Source of the DNA: JAXDLW01 sp050998755
GTDB taxonomy: Bacteria > Chloroflexota > Dormibacteria > DASZGP01
NCBI GenBank assembly: GCA_050998755.1
Contig: JBPCPW010000013.1
Coordinates: forward strand, 9,690-73,689
Reading direction: 5' to 3'
DNA: 64,000 bases
The stretch's first letter is position 1. Every line of letters starts with the position of its first letter. The notes beneath the pieces were generated by a model that saw only the letters and a program-made list of their open reading frames with translations, did no database searches and was not told the DNA's origin. Positions 1 through 8,371 of this stretch are shown here, piece after piece. Made by a program: the position numbers and the translations under genes.

Positions 1-1633
1 GGACGGGATCGGCCGGCGGGGCCGCCGGGAAGGACTGCTCGGTCACGCCCAGGACATAGACGCGATCGAAGCTCATCGCTGCGATCGAGCTGATGGGCCC
101 GACGACCACGCCGATCCCTAGCCGCCCCTCAGTCTGAGTCCTGGATTCGAGGACCTCGGTGAGGGAGTCGATGAAAGGCCCGAGGGCCGCGGCGGACTCC
201 AGCGGCCCGGCCGCGCGAAGGCCCGAGATCTCGCTCGCGATCAGCTCACGAGCTTCGCTGTCGCGCTCGTCCCACTCCCGCTGCGCAACCACGAATTCGT
301 CGAACAGCTTCGATGCCCACTGGCACAGAGCGCCCCAGCTCACCGGTTCCGGCGGATTGATGCGGTCGACCAATTTCTTCATGCGCCGGACGATGTTCTC
401 GATAACCACCAGCTGGCGCTCGAGCCGGCTGATCCTGGCGGCGGATGGGTCCGCCTCGCCGCGGATCTCCCGGAGCTGGTCGTTGGTCTCGTCGCGCAGG
501 CGCCCAAACCGGGTTTGCCACACGGCGGCTCCGGCAACGACACCGGCCTTGCGCGAAAGGCGCTCCCAGTCGGCGACGGAGATTTCATCACCGTGGCCGT
601 GCGGGACCAGACCGTGGAATTCGACCACGCTCGGCCGGTCAAAGTTCCGCTGGCGCATCCGCAACAGAGCCAGGAGGGCCTTGCCCGGCAGGCTGAGGGA
701 GAGCGGTCGTCCGTCGAGGCCGGAGTACGGGAGACCGGCGCGCACCAGAGTGTCGCGGAGGAGTGAGCCGTAGAGGTCGGACTCCCTGTAAACGACAGCG
801 ATGCGGTCGAGGCGAACGCCGTCATCCATGCCGGCGATGACCTCGCGGGCGACCGCGGTCGCCTCGTCCGCTGCGTCGAGGGCGACGACCAGGCGAGGGG
901 TGTTGGGGCGCGGGAGATGGTCAGGCTGAATCTGCCACTGCCGCGCGAAGTGATCCCGCACCTGCGGGCTACTCGACGGAGAGAGCACCAGGGCCAGGTC
1001 GCGGTCTTCGGCGATCGCGGCTATGAATCGCCGTGCGGGCGAGCTCAGGTCGGTTGGGTACCAGAGAACGAGCTCGCCCCACTCGGCGAGCAGCGAGCCC
1101 GTTGTCGGAAGTGTGTCGATCGCACTTAGGAAGAGATCGGTGCGGTCGTAGAGATTGGCACCCTGGGTCACCTCGCGGAAACGCCGGTAGACGGCAACAG
1201 ATGCGCGCGCCATCTCGCCGGAGATAGCGATTCGGTCGAGGTCAGGGGCACTCAACTCGAGGTCGCGAAAGCGCTGGAAGAGCCGGCGCAATGTGCGAAC
1301 AGTGGCCGGGTGCCGGGCCGTGATGCCGAAGACCATGGCCTCGACTTCGATGGCGTTTCGAATCGCCGCATCCTGGGTGGCGGGCGTGGTTGGGCTCAGG
1401 CCCCGAGCGGCCAGGGAGGCGGCGCCAAGGCTCTCTGCGACCTGCGCCGCTATGGCACTACGGACGTTGGCATATCCGATGGGGGCAAGTCCACGTCGGA
1501 GCGCCCGGCCGCTGTGGAGGGTCGGGACGATGAACGTGAGTGGAGACAGCGGGTTCGGGCGCGCCCGCACCCGGTCAGCTACCCAGGCATCCGCTTGATC
1601 GCCGGGAACCAGGCTCGTATGGATCAGCCCCAC
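1..1633 (-). CDS. AddB/RecB-family nuclease-helicase subunit, N-terminal part (runs off the left edge)
   Basis: About 544 residues are visible and the 3' end lies outside the window. The reading frame stays open to the edge. The N-terminus (LSPLTFIVPTLHSGRALRRG) resembles the AddB/RexB-type N-terminal domain without a Walker A loop. Further on are a helicase-like stretch (RIAVVYRESDLYGSLLRDTL followed by AGLPYSGLDGRPLS) and near the edge FDRVYVLGVTEQSFPA, the typical helicase-core motif of AddB/PD-(D/E)XK family proteins. The nuclease domain itself would be off-window. Such proteins process DNA double-strand ends for recombination or degrade foreign DNA. The start is GTG 1633 because GGAGGG stands 6 bases before it and an in-frame stop lies upstream at 1706-1708. 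It overlaps the end of the small gene at 1624-1779, which suggests one operon. A RecB-like member of a defence system is an alternative reading. Confidence 0.75.
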   Translation of the reverse strand, partial: MGLIHTSLVPGDQADAWVADRVRARPNPLSPLTFIVPTLHSGRALRRGLAPIGYANVRSAIAAQVAESLGAASLAARGLSPTTPATQDAAIRNAIEVEAMVFGITARHPATVRTLRRLFQRFRDLELSAPDLDRIAISGEMARASVAVYRRFREVTQGANLYDRTDLFLSAIDTLPTTGSLLAEWGELVLWYPTDLSSPARRFIAAIAEDRDLALVLSPSSSPQVRDHFARQWQIQPDHLPRPNTPRLVVALDAADEATAVAREVIAGMDDGVRLDRIAVVYRESDLYGSLLRDTLVRAGLPYSGLDGRPLSLSLPGKALLALLRMRQRNFDRPSVVEFHGLVPHGHGDEISVADWERLSRKAGVVAGAAVWQTRFGRLRDETNDQLREIRGEADPSAARISRLERQLVVIENIVRRMKKLVDRINPPEPVSWGALCQWASKLFDEFVVAQREWDERDSEARELIASEISGLRAAGPLESAAALGPFIDSLTEVLESRTQTEGRLGIGVVVGPISSIAAMSFDRVYVLGVTEQSFPAAPPADPV

Positions 1634-1779
1634 AGCCTTCCCTCCGCTGCCACCAGCACCATGTTCGCGCTCATTCCCGTAAAGTTGCCAGTAGCTACAG
1701 ACAGCTTAGTGTCGCGGTCCTCGCCCTCGTCGGGAAAGGCGGATCGTGCCTCAACCCCGGCTGAGCGAAGCTTGTGCAT
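1624..1779 (-). CDS. small hypothetical protein (51 aa) overlapping the AddB-like gene start
   Basis: Starting at ATG 1779 (AAGG six bases upstream) the frame encodes MHKLRSAGVEARSAFPDEGE and continues with a charged N-terminal half and a hydrophobic end (MSANMVLVAAEGRLWG). Codons end mostly in G or C, as in neighbouring genes. The TGA stop at 1624-1626 overlaps the GTG start of the nuclease gene, so translation is probably coupled. The same frame remains open upstream for about 35 codons with protein-like composition but I see no further start codon, so it may be longer or the remnant of a larger gene. I do not recognise the family. Confidence 0.4.
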   Translation of the reverse strand: MHKLRSAGVEARSAFPDEGEDRDTKLSVATGNFTGMSANMVLVAAEGRLWG

Positions 1780-1852
1780 CAGTGCCCTTGCATCGTCCTC
1801 GGCGACTGCGTGACAATTCGGCGGTTGATTGTCCGCCCGATAGCTCGCCGCA

Positions 1853-4800
1853 GTGCCTGACCCACGTTCCTCCTCCGAACGCCCGGCGCTGCCGCCAGGG
1901 CTTTACGAGGCGCTGCTAACTGTCGACCTGCAGCAGCGAATAGCCGAGCTGCGGGATGCGTTCCGCTCGGGCGAACTCGACCCCATCGAGGCGCCGGCGA
2001 CACTCTCTGCGTATCTTGCATCCGTGGTCGCTCGAGAGTTCAAGCGGCCGGGCTTCGCGGGAGATCCAGAGCGCCAGGTCGAGGTAATCAATCGGATCAT
2101 CGCCGGGCTGGTTGCGAGCGGTGGGCAGGACGGCGATGTTGAAGACTCGATCTTGTCTCCTCCACGGCTTCTCCTCGAGGTCCACCGGCAAGATTCAGAC
2201 GGAGCACTGTCGGCTCGGCGACCGAGCACTCCTCTTCGCGACGACGCGTTGTTCGTTCGTGCGCCCGGCGAGCCGGCGTTTGCGTCGGAACTGAATCGGG
2301 AGCTCGCATCAGCAGATCGCGTCGACCTCATCTGCGCGTTCGTCGTCTGGAACGGGATCCGCGTCCTGTGGGATGAGATCTCCCGCCTCCACGAGCGCGG
2401 TGGGACGTTCCGCCTGATCACTACGACTTTCACCGGTATCACCGAGGCCCGAGCCCTCGAAGAACTGATCAGGCGCGGGGCGGACGTCAAAGTCAGCTAC
2501 GACACCCGCAGCACAAGGCTGCACGCAAAGGCTTGGCTCTTCCACCGTAACTCGGAATTCGGCACCGCCTACGTCGGTTCGTCGAACCTCACGCACACCG
2601 CCATTCACGATGGACTCGAATGGAATGTCCGGCTGTCCCAGGCGAAGTCCGGCGCGCTCCTTGAGCGCTTTGCTGCGACGTTCGAAACGTATTGGCAGGA
2701 CGAGCGGTTTGAGGACTACAACGCCGACCGCTTCGCTGCCGCCGTGCAGCGCATCGGCAACGACGACGCAATTACCACGGCCATGTTCGACATACACCCA
2801 CTTCCCTTCCAGGAGGCGATCCTCGAGAGACTGCAGGTCGAGCGTGACCGCCACGATCGATGGCGCAACTTGGTGGTGGCTGCCACAGGGACCGGAAAGA
2901 CCGTCATGGCAGCCCTGGACTACGCGCGGCAGCCGATGGTTGAAGGTCGTCGGCCGACCTTGCTGTTTGTGGCCCACCGAGACGAGATCCTCAATCAGAG
3001 CCTGGCGACCTTTAGAACCGTGTTGAAGGACGGAGCTTTCGGCGAGAAGTGGGCCGGTGGATCCAGACCGGCTGCCGCCCGACACGTATTCGCCTCCATC
3101 CAATCCCTGCACGCCGCCGACGTCGCTGCCCTGGACCCACGTCGGTACGACGTCGTCATTGTCGATGAGTTCCATCACGCCGCCGCGCCTACTTACCGCC
3201 GCCTGCTCGATCGCGTGCAACCTCATCTCTTGTTGGGTTTGACGGCGACACCTGAGCGGACCGATGGCTTGAACATCACACAGTGGTTCGAAGGGCGAAT
3301 CGCTGTTGAGCTCCGGCTCTGGGACGCCATCCAGCAGGACCTGCTGTGCCCGTTTCAGTACTTCGGAATAGCCGACAACGTTGACCTATCCGCCGTGCGG
3401 TGGTCGCCGCGCGGCTACGACAAAGCCGAACTCTCCAACCTATACACCGGAAACAACGCACGACTGGCGAAGGTTCTCGAATCCGTTCGGCAGATCGTTC
3501 GAGATCCGCTGGAAATGCGCGCGCTGTGCTTCTGCGTCAGCGTGGCCCATGCGGAGTTCATGGCAGGTGCTTTCAACACCGCGGGCATTCCGTCGGCGGT
3601 GGTGACGGGAGAGACTCCGCGCGAGAAGAGGCAGGCGGCAATACGAGACTTGGCCGAAGGACGGATCAACGCTGTCTTCTCCGTAGACGTCTTCAACGAA
3701 GGGCTGGATATCCCGTCCGTCGATACCGTGCTGTTCCTCCGGCCCACGGAGAGTGCGACCGTGTTTATCCAGCAGCTTGGCCGAGGACTGCGGAAGCTGC
3801 CGGGCAAGAGCGGTCTCACCGTTCTCGATTTCATCGGTCAGCAGAATCGCCAGTTCCGATTCGAACCACGGTTCCTGGCACTGACCGGCTCCGGAAGGCG
3901 CTTTATCGCGCGCGACGTAGAGGATGACTTTCCTTTCCTGCCATCCGGGTGCTCGATCCGACTGGACCGGGTTTCTCGAGAGATCGTTCTTGGGAATCTC
4001 AGGGCAGCGTTCCGCGGGCGACGGGCGGGATTGGTCGCCGAGCTGAGCGCGCTCGGCGATATCCCACTGGCCGAGTTCCTGAGGCAGGCCGACCGGGAGA
4101 TCGCTGACGTCTACCTGGCTGGAGGCTGGACAGCTATTCGGCGGGACGCTGGTTTCGCACAGCCGCCGGGCCCGGATGAGGAGAAGCTGGCCAAGTCGAT
4201 CTCGCGGATGCGGCACGTCGACGACGAGGCGCGAAGCGCGGCTTACGCTCGTTGGGTCTCCGAGCCGCAGCCGCCGGCCGTCGAGTCGATGAGCCTGCGT
4301 GACCAGCGCCTGCTGGCGATGCTGCACACAGACCTTTGGGGGCGCTCCCGCGAGCTCGGCTCCGTGCAGCAGTCTATGGCGCGGTTCTGGCCGCATCCCG
4401 ACCTACGACGCGAGCTGGTTGAGCTGCTCGATGTGTTGGACGACCAGGCGCAGCACGTCCTGCTCGACTCAAGTCTCCCGGACGAGGTGCCACTTTATGT
4501 CCACGAACGCTATACACGCGACGAGGTGCTCGCGGCTCTTGGGGACGCAACCGCCGAGTCACCGTCGAGTAGCCGCGAGGGCGTCCATTTCAACCAGGCC
4601 TACGGCGTGGATGTCTTCTTCGTAACACTGAAGAAGTCGGAGGAGCGATTCTCGCCCTCGACGATGTACAGGGACTACGCCCTCTCGCCGACCCTGTTCC
4701 ACTGGGAATCGCAGTCACGGACGACAGCCAACTCGCCTACCGGGCTCAGGTATCAGGACCATGTCGCCGGAGGCACCAAGATCCTGATCTTCGCGAGGGA

Positions 4801-4957
4801 GACAACCAAGGATGATTCGGGTGACACGACCTCGTTTTTGTTCATGGGACCGGCAACGTATGTGAGTCACGTCAGCGAGCGGCCTATGCAGATCACTTGG
4901 CGCCTGATGCACCCGCTGCCCGGGGACTTCTTCCAAGCCGCAAAGGCAGTGGCGTGA
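1853..4957 (+). CDS. PLD-domain DEAD/DEAH-box helicase with C-terminal DUF3427
   Basis: A 1034-residue superfamily 2 protein. After about 120 N-terminal residues comes a phospholipase-D-like nuclease domain whose single HKD motif reads HAKAWLFH followed by GSSNLTH (about residues 225-255). The helicase core has Walker A ATGTGKT (about 345), the DEAH-type box DEFHH (about 440), motif III LTATPERTDG and motif VI QLGRGLRKL (about 645). The last 150 residues (FNQAYGVDVFFVTLKKSEER) match the DUF3427 region. Proteins of this architecture are found in restriction and other anti-phage contexts, where the PLD domain is thought to cut DNA. The chosen start is GTG 1853 with no clear Shine-Dalgarno sequence. 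It is divergent from the AddB-like gene and convergent with the Mrr-like gene, placing three DNA-processing proteins together. Confidence 0.85.
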   Translation: MPDPRSSSERPALPPGLYEALLTVDLQQRIAELRDAFRSGELDPIEAPATLSAYLASVVAREFKRPGFAGDPERQVEVINRIIAGLVASGGQDGDVEDSILSPPRLLLEVHRQDSDGALSARRPSTPLRDDALFVRAPGEPAFASELNRELASADRVDLICAFVVWNGIRVLWDEISRLHERGGTFRLITTTFTGITEARALEELIRRGADVKVSYDTRSTRLHAKAWLFHRNSEFGTAYVGSSNLTHTAIHDGLEWNVRLSQAKSGALLERFAATFETYWQDERFEDYNADRFAAAVQRIGNDDAITTAMFDIHPLPFQEAILERLQVERDRHDRWRNLVVAATGTGKTVMAALDYARQPMVEGRRPTLLFVAHRDEILNQSLATFRTVLKDGAFGEKWAGGSRPAAARHVFASIQSLHAADVAALDPRRYDVVIVDEFHHAAAPTYRRLLDRVQPHLLLGLTATPERTDGLNITQWFEGRIAVELRLWDAIQQDLLCPFQYFGIADNVDLSAVRWSPRGYDKAELSNLYTGNNARLAKVLESVRQIVRDPLEMRALCFCVSVAHAEFMAGAFNTAGIPSAVVTGETPREKRQAAIRDLAEGRINAVFSVDVFNEGLDIPSVDTVLFLRPTESATVFIQQLGRGLRKLPGKSGLTVLDFIGQQNRQFRFEPRFLALTGSGRRFIARDVEDDFPFLPSGCSIRLDRVSREIVLGNLRAAFRGRRAGLVAELSALGDIPLAEFLRQADREIADVYLAGGWTAIRRDAGFAQPPGPDEEKLAKSISRMRHVDDEARSAAYARWVSEPQPPAVESMSLRDQRLLAMLHTDLWGRSRELGSVQQSMARFWPHPDLRRELVELLDVLDDQAQHVLLDSSLPDEVPLYVHERYTRDEVLAALGDATAESPSSSREGVHFNQAYGVDVFFVTLKKSEERFSPSTMYRDYALSPTLFHWESQSRTTANSPTGLRYQDHVAGGTKILIFARETTKDDSGDTTSFLFMGPATYVSHVSERPMQITWRLMHPLPGDFFQAAKAVA

Positions 4958-4992
4958 AGAGCCAGACGCGGACGCACAGACCGGGCGCGAAC

Positions 4993-5961
4993 CTACAGAG
5001 TCACCTGCCCAGTGCCTGCGGCGAGGCAGGCGCCCAGCAGTGCCGCGGCAATCACCAGTACGGATAGGCACCCGGACTTCGCCGACGCGGAGACAATGGG
5101 GGTCGCCTCACCCTCGGGATCGGATGTTGCCTGGATCAGCTTCTGACCAGGTACAAGAACGACGACGTCAGACTGCTCTCCGCGCGCCTTCCGCATCCAC
5201 TTCCAGAGCAATTCGCCATCGACTACGAATACCTGCGGATCAGCCTTGGCCATGTCCCGACGGGCTGTCTGGCCCACCTGCCCTGACGTGACCAGATACG
5301 CCGTCGCCTTCTCGCGGTTCGCTCGGTCGGACAGCGCCCTCAACATGTCGATCTTGACGTAGGCATCGGCGGCGAAATGCTTGACCTGGAGGATGCACGG
5401 TGAGCCCTTATGGCGCATTCGGATGTCCACCCCGCCATCGCCGTCCCGTCCGGCTGCGACGACTTCGACATCCTCGAACCCGAGCCGCCGGAACGTTTCG
5501 GCGACAAGACCCTCGAACTGCCACCAGGTCATCGGGTACATGCGGTCCCAGCCGGTGGTCATGTCGAAAAGTGCGGCGGCCGACGGGCCGGCCCAGGTGG
5601 TTGGACGCTGCCCGGGCGGGAGCGCAGCAATTGCCTTCAGTTCGAGAGCTGACTGTACCTCCCGCCTGAGAGCCGCCGCCCGTGCGAGAGCCTCCTCCAT
5701 CTGCTCGCTGGCTTGACGCCAGGCGGGCTCGGTCGGAGCGCTTGGGCCGAGTTCCCGGGTCCGTTGAGAAACGAGAGTAGCCGTACTGAGAAGGTCGGAC
5801 AGCAGGAGAAGCTGCTCGCGCTCGAGGGTCGACAGGGTTTGTGCAAATCGGCGTTCTACAGTCACGCCTGATGAGTGAACCAAATTGGCTCCGCTACCGC
5901 CACCTGGCCCAGGTGTCAGTGAGGTGACAGTCCACGCCGGAGACGAGAGGACCCAGGCCAC
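4993..5961 (-). CDS. Mrr-type restriction endonuclease-like protein with C-terminal membrane anchor
   Basis: Up to 322 residues. Residues about 140-260 form an Mrr_cat/PD-(D/E)XK fold: WWQFEGLVAETFRRLGFEDV, then GRDGDGGVDIRM (catalytic D) and CILQVKHF (the QxK motif), ending VFVVDGELLWKWM. A central helical region precedes it, and the last 25 residues (SVLVIAAALLGACLAAG) are one membrane segment, so the nuclease is probably tethered to the membrane. Mrr-like enzymes cut modified or foreign DNA. The start is uncertain: GTG 5961 gives the longest form, while GTG 5865 (TVERRFAQ) would remove a proline/glycine-rich lead. It is the last gene of a three-gene minus-strand unit (8294 to 4993) whose promoter belongs to the shared WYL-type set. 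Confidence 0.8.
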   Translation of the reverse strand: MAWVLSSPAWTVTSLTPGPGGGSGANLVHSSGVTVERRFAQTLSTLEREQLLLLSDLLSTATLVSQRTRELGPSAPTEPAWRQASEQMEEALARAAALRREVQSALELKAIAALPPGQRPTTWAGPSAAALFDMTTGWDRMYPMTWWQFEGLVAETFRRLGFEDVEVVAAGRDGDGGVDIRMRHKGSPCILQVKHFAADAYVKIDMLRALSDRANREKATAYLVTSGQVGQTARRDMAKADPQVFVVDGELLWKWMRKARGEQSDVVVLVPGQKLIQATSDPEGEATPIVSASAKSGCLSVLVIAAALLGACLAAGTGQVTL

Positions 5962-5994
5962 TCGCCGCCCTGGCCTTGCGTCGGCCGGCTGGTC

Positions 5995-7257
5995 TCAAAC
6001 CGATCTCCACCACATCCCGACCCGGACGTGCGAACCATCGGCGGGGTCTGAGTCGAGATGCAGGACAAGGTGGGTGATCCGGTCGTCGTTCAGGTTGTAG
6101 GGCTTGCTCGGATCGACTGCCCCGAGCACCGGCCCCATTGCATCGGTCGGCTTCCAGAGGTTCACCCAACTGAGTCTGCGCGCGGTTTGCCACGCGAGGT
6201 GCGCCTCGACAGGACCGGGTGGCAGCTCGACGGGGTTGGCGGCGGCGAGTTTGTCGCAGAGGTCGTGCTTCCAGGGCGTCGACGATGGTGAGCCGCTCGG
6301 ACGATCCGCGAACGCTTTCCAGCCAGTGGGTTCGGGGCCTGGCTCCGCCAGCCCCACGATCAGGCGCGAGCCGCCGCCTACCCGCTTGACTGCACTCGCC
6401 ATCCGGAACCGTCGCGCCCCAAGGCGGTGGACCACTGGCGTGAGGTAGTTCTCGAGGTCGTAATGGCGCTGAAGCCGCTCAGGCTTCTCGACGTCGATCT
6501 CCATATGCAGGAAGAGGCGATCGAGGTCCGCTGGTAATTCGGCGAGCCCCTCCTCCAAATCCGACAGATAGGCCTGGAGGCGGATCTGCGCCGGGTGAGT
6601 TCGCGAGTCCCAAGATGCGAGCAGCGGACGGATGTCCTCCAGCGTGGCCAGGATCTCGCCCGCCCGCCACAGCCGCCACGGGCGCTCAGATGCCGGCGCC
6701 GACATGCTTGCGGTCCGCGGTCGCGGCGTCACGTTTGGCGTCTCCGACCGTGCGGGACGTGGGGCCGTCAGGATCGACTCTGCGCCCAGCATTCCTCTTC
6801 GGATCAACGCGTGGCGTACCCACGCCGCCAGGTCAGCTTCGTGGGCCTTGAAGGCGAGGCTCTTGGGACTGTATTTAGCGAAAACCTCGTCACTGTGCAG
6901 CGCCAGTTCGTAGCCCTCGTATCCCGCCGGCACCTCCGTCCTCGTCCGAGCGTGCTTCCCATCCGGGCGCCGGACGAGGCTGATCAGGCAGCCGCTCGTG
7001 GCGTAGTCGTCGGGCGCCACCGCCTCGATCGCGGGCTGGCTGCCCACCCAGAGCACCCCGGCCTGGCGTTCGGTCCCGAACCTCTTGCGTAAGCGGGTTG
7101 CCCACCGCACCTTGACGGAATGCCCCTTGACTATGGCTCGAGCCTCGATGCCGCAATCAAACCGCTCCCGTTCTTCAGGCCACCGCCATTCGAACGGTCC
7201 AACCTCATGCGCGTCGCTGAGCGTTAACTTCAATGCGGCTGGCCTGCGAGCCGACAC
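5995..7257 (-). CDS. hypothetical protein, possible RusA-like C-terminal part
   Basis: A 420-residue soluble protein without a family I recognise with certainty. The N-terminal 150 residues form a beta-rich domain, a proline/alanine-rich linker follows (about 165-190), and the C-terminal half contains LHMEIDVEKPERL, HYDLENYLTPVVHRLG and, about 105 residues later, NLNDDRITHLVLHLD. The spaced acidic motifs DLENxLxPVV and NDDRI recall the metal-binding aspartates of RusA-type Holliday junction resolvases (DLDN...K, DDSQV), but the spacing is larger and the match is weak. It lies between the membrane protein (24 bases upstream) and the Mrr-like nuclease (about 34 bases downstream), so it is likely a partner of those proteins. 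Function is not assigned. Confidence 0.6.
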   Translation of the reverse strand: MSARRPAALKLTLSDAHEVGPFEWRWPEERERFDCGIEARAIVKGHSVKVRWATRLRKRFGTERQAGVLWVGSQPAIEAVAPDDYATSGCLISLVRRPDGKHARTRTEVPAGYEGYELALHSDEVFAKYSPKSLAFKAHEADLAAWVRHALIRRGMLGAESILTAPRPARSETPNVTPRPRTASMSAPASERPWRLWRAGEILATLEDIRPLLASWDSRTHPAQIRLQAYLSDLEEGLAELPADLDRLFLHMEIDVEKPERLQRHYDLENYLTPVVHRLGARRFRMASAVKRVGGGSRLIVGLAEPGPEPTGWKAFADRPSGSPSSTPWKHDLCDKLAAANPVELPPGPVEAHLAWQTARRLSWVNLWKPTDAMGPVLGAVDPSKPYNLNDDRITHLVLHLDSDPADGSHVRVGMWWRSV

Positions 7258-7281
7258 CTGAGGTATCCCATCCGCCTCTAT

Positions 7282-8294
7282 CTAACTACTCGGTGCGGGG
7301 TGCCGGTTGTCAGGCGGCATCGCTCCGACTGCCCCGGCAAGGTACTTCAGTTCGCTCTCCAGAGCGTTCTGCATCGCCAGATCAACTCGTGACGCGAGCA
7401 CCAGACGGACGTGCTCGCGCTGGGCAACTGGCTGGCAGAGCATCTCTGGCACGCGGGCCACGGCGCGAGACAACTCATCTGAGAACTCCCGGATCTGGCG
7501 GCGCAGGGCGTCGTTCATGCGGACCTGCAGACCATCGAAACGCGTGAGCCGGGGCGGGAGGCCCACCGCGGAGAGCTGATCAGACGAAATCCCGATCTTC
7601 TCGTACAGGCTCACGACATCGCTCGCCACCTGGCCGATCAGCACCGCATCGCCACTCTTCCCCGGCAATCCGAACGCCGCCTGCATCCGATGCACGTCAA
7701 AGATCGTCTCGACCGATGATGCGCATAGGGCCGTCTCCTGCATGGAGGTCTGAAGAAGGTCGAAGGCGTTCATGGGGTTGTCAATCGAGGGTGTCGATGC
7801 CCGCGCAGCGACGCGTAACTCGTCGCTCTGAGCGATCCCGTCGGCGATGAGGGCGCCGAACAATTCGTACTCCCAGCCGACGGGCCGCTCGGCGATGATC
7901 CGTTTTGCCCGTGGCGAAAGGTCAAACCGCGCGTCCGCTTCAATCCAGGGGCGCGCCGCAATAGATACACCGGGTAGCGCGACCGCGCACAGCCGGCGCA
8001 CCGCAGTTCGGACAGCGATCGCCGTCCCTCGATCAGCTCACCAATAGCGTCGGCTGGGTCTCTCTTGTTGCGCTCTGCGGCCCGCGCGAAAACCACGAGC
8101 AACATCAGAGTGAGCACAACGGTGACCACGACCATTGCGACGAGCGGCGCCAGGAACCGGAGCACGAGTAGGGGCACGCGAATGCACACGTTGCGAGTTG
8201 TCGGCTTCGACAGGAGCGTGAGCACCATCGGCAAGGCGAAGGCGGCCTGCCATCGCCGCTGAGACCGCCGGGACATAAGACGAGTGTTCAACAT
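7282..8294 (-). CDS. membrane-anchored hypothetical protein, frameshifted in this sequence
   Basis: Two open frames appear to be halves of one gene. The first, from ATG 8294, encodes a basic N-terminus, a long hydrophobic segment (LLVLRFLAPLVAMVVVTVV) and then DPADAIGELIEGRRSLSELR followed by CAGC, after which it loses protein character. The second frame, open below 8037, becomes protein-like at about 7990 and encodes PRAKRIIAERPVGWEYELFG and about 210 further helical residues. A -1 shift somewhere between 7960 and 8010 joins them into about 337 residues. The ATG at 8294 lies 23 bases from the palindrome at 8317-8334, exactly as in other members of the promoter set. It leads the operon with the 420-aa protein and the Mrr-like nuclease. 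Whether the shift is real or a sequence error cannot be told here. Confidence 0.5.
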
Positions 8295-8335
8295 GACCTG
8301 AGGCTGAACAACCGGCGCGACACCTTCTTGTCGCG
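8295..8335 (-). promoter_or_regulatory. WYL-type promoter P1 (palindrome plus -10)
   Basis: GCGACA (8317-8322), six bases, TGTCGC (8329-8334), with one more pairing base on each side. Reading on the minus strand, ten bases follow, then the -10 hexamer CAGCCT at 8301-8306, then six bases to ATG 8294. On the plus strand no A/T-matching hexamer lies at the same distance, so the element points toward the membrane-protein/Mrr operon. Confidence 0.6.
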
Positions 8336-8371
8336 TCGCGCACACCGAGACGGACGGTCAATAATGCAGCC

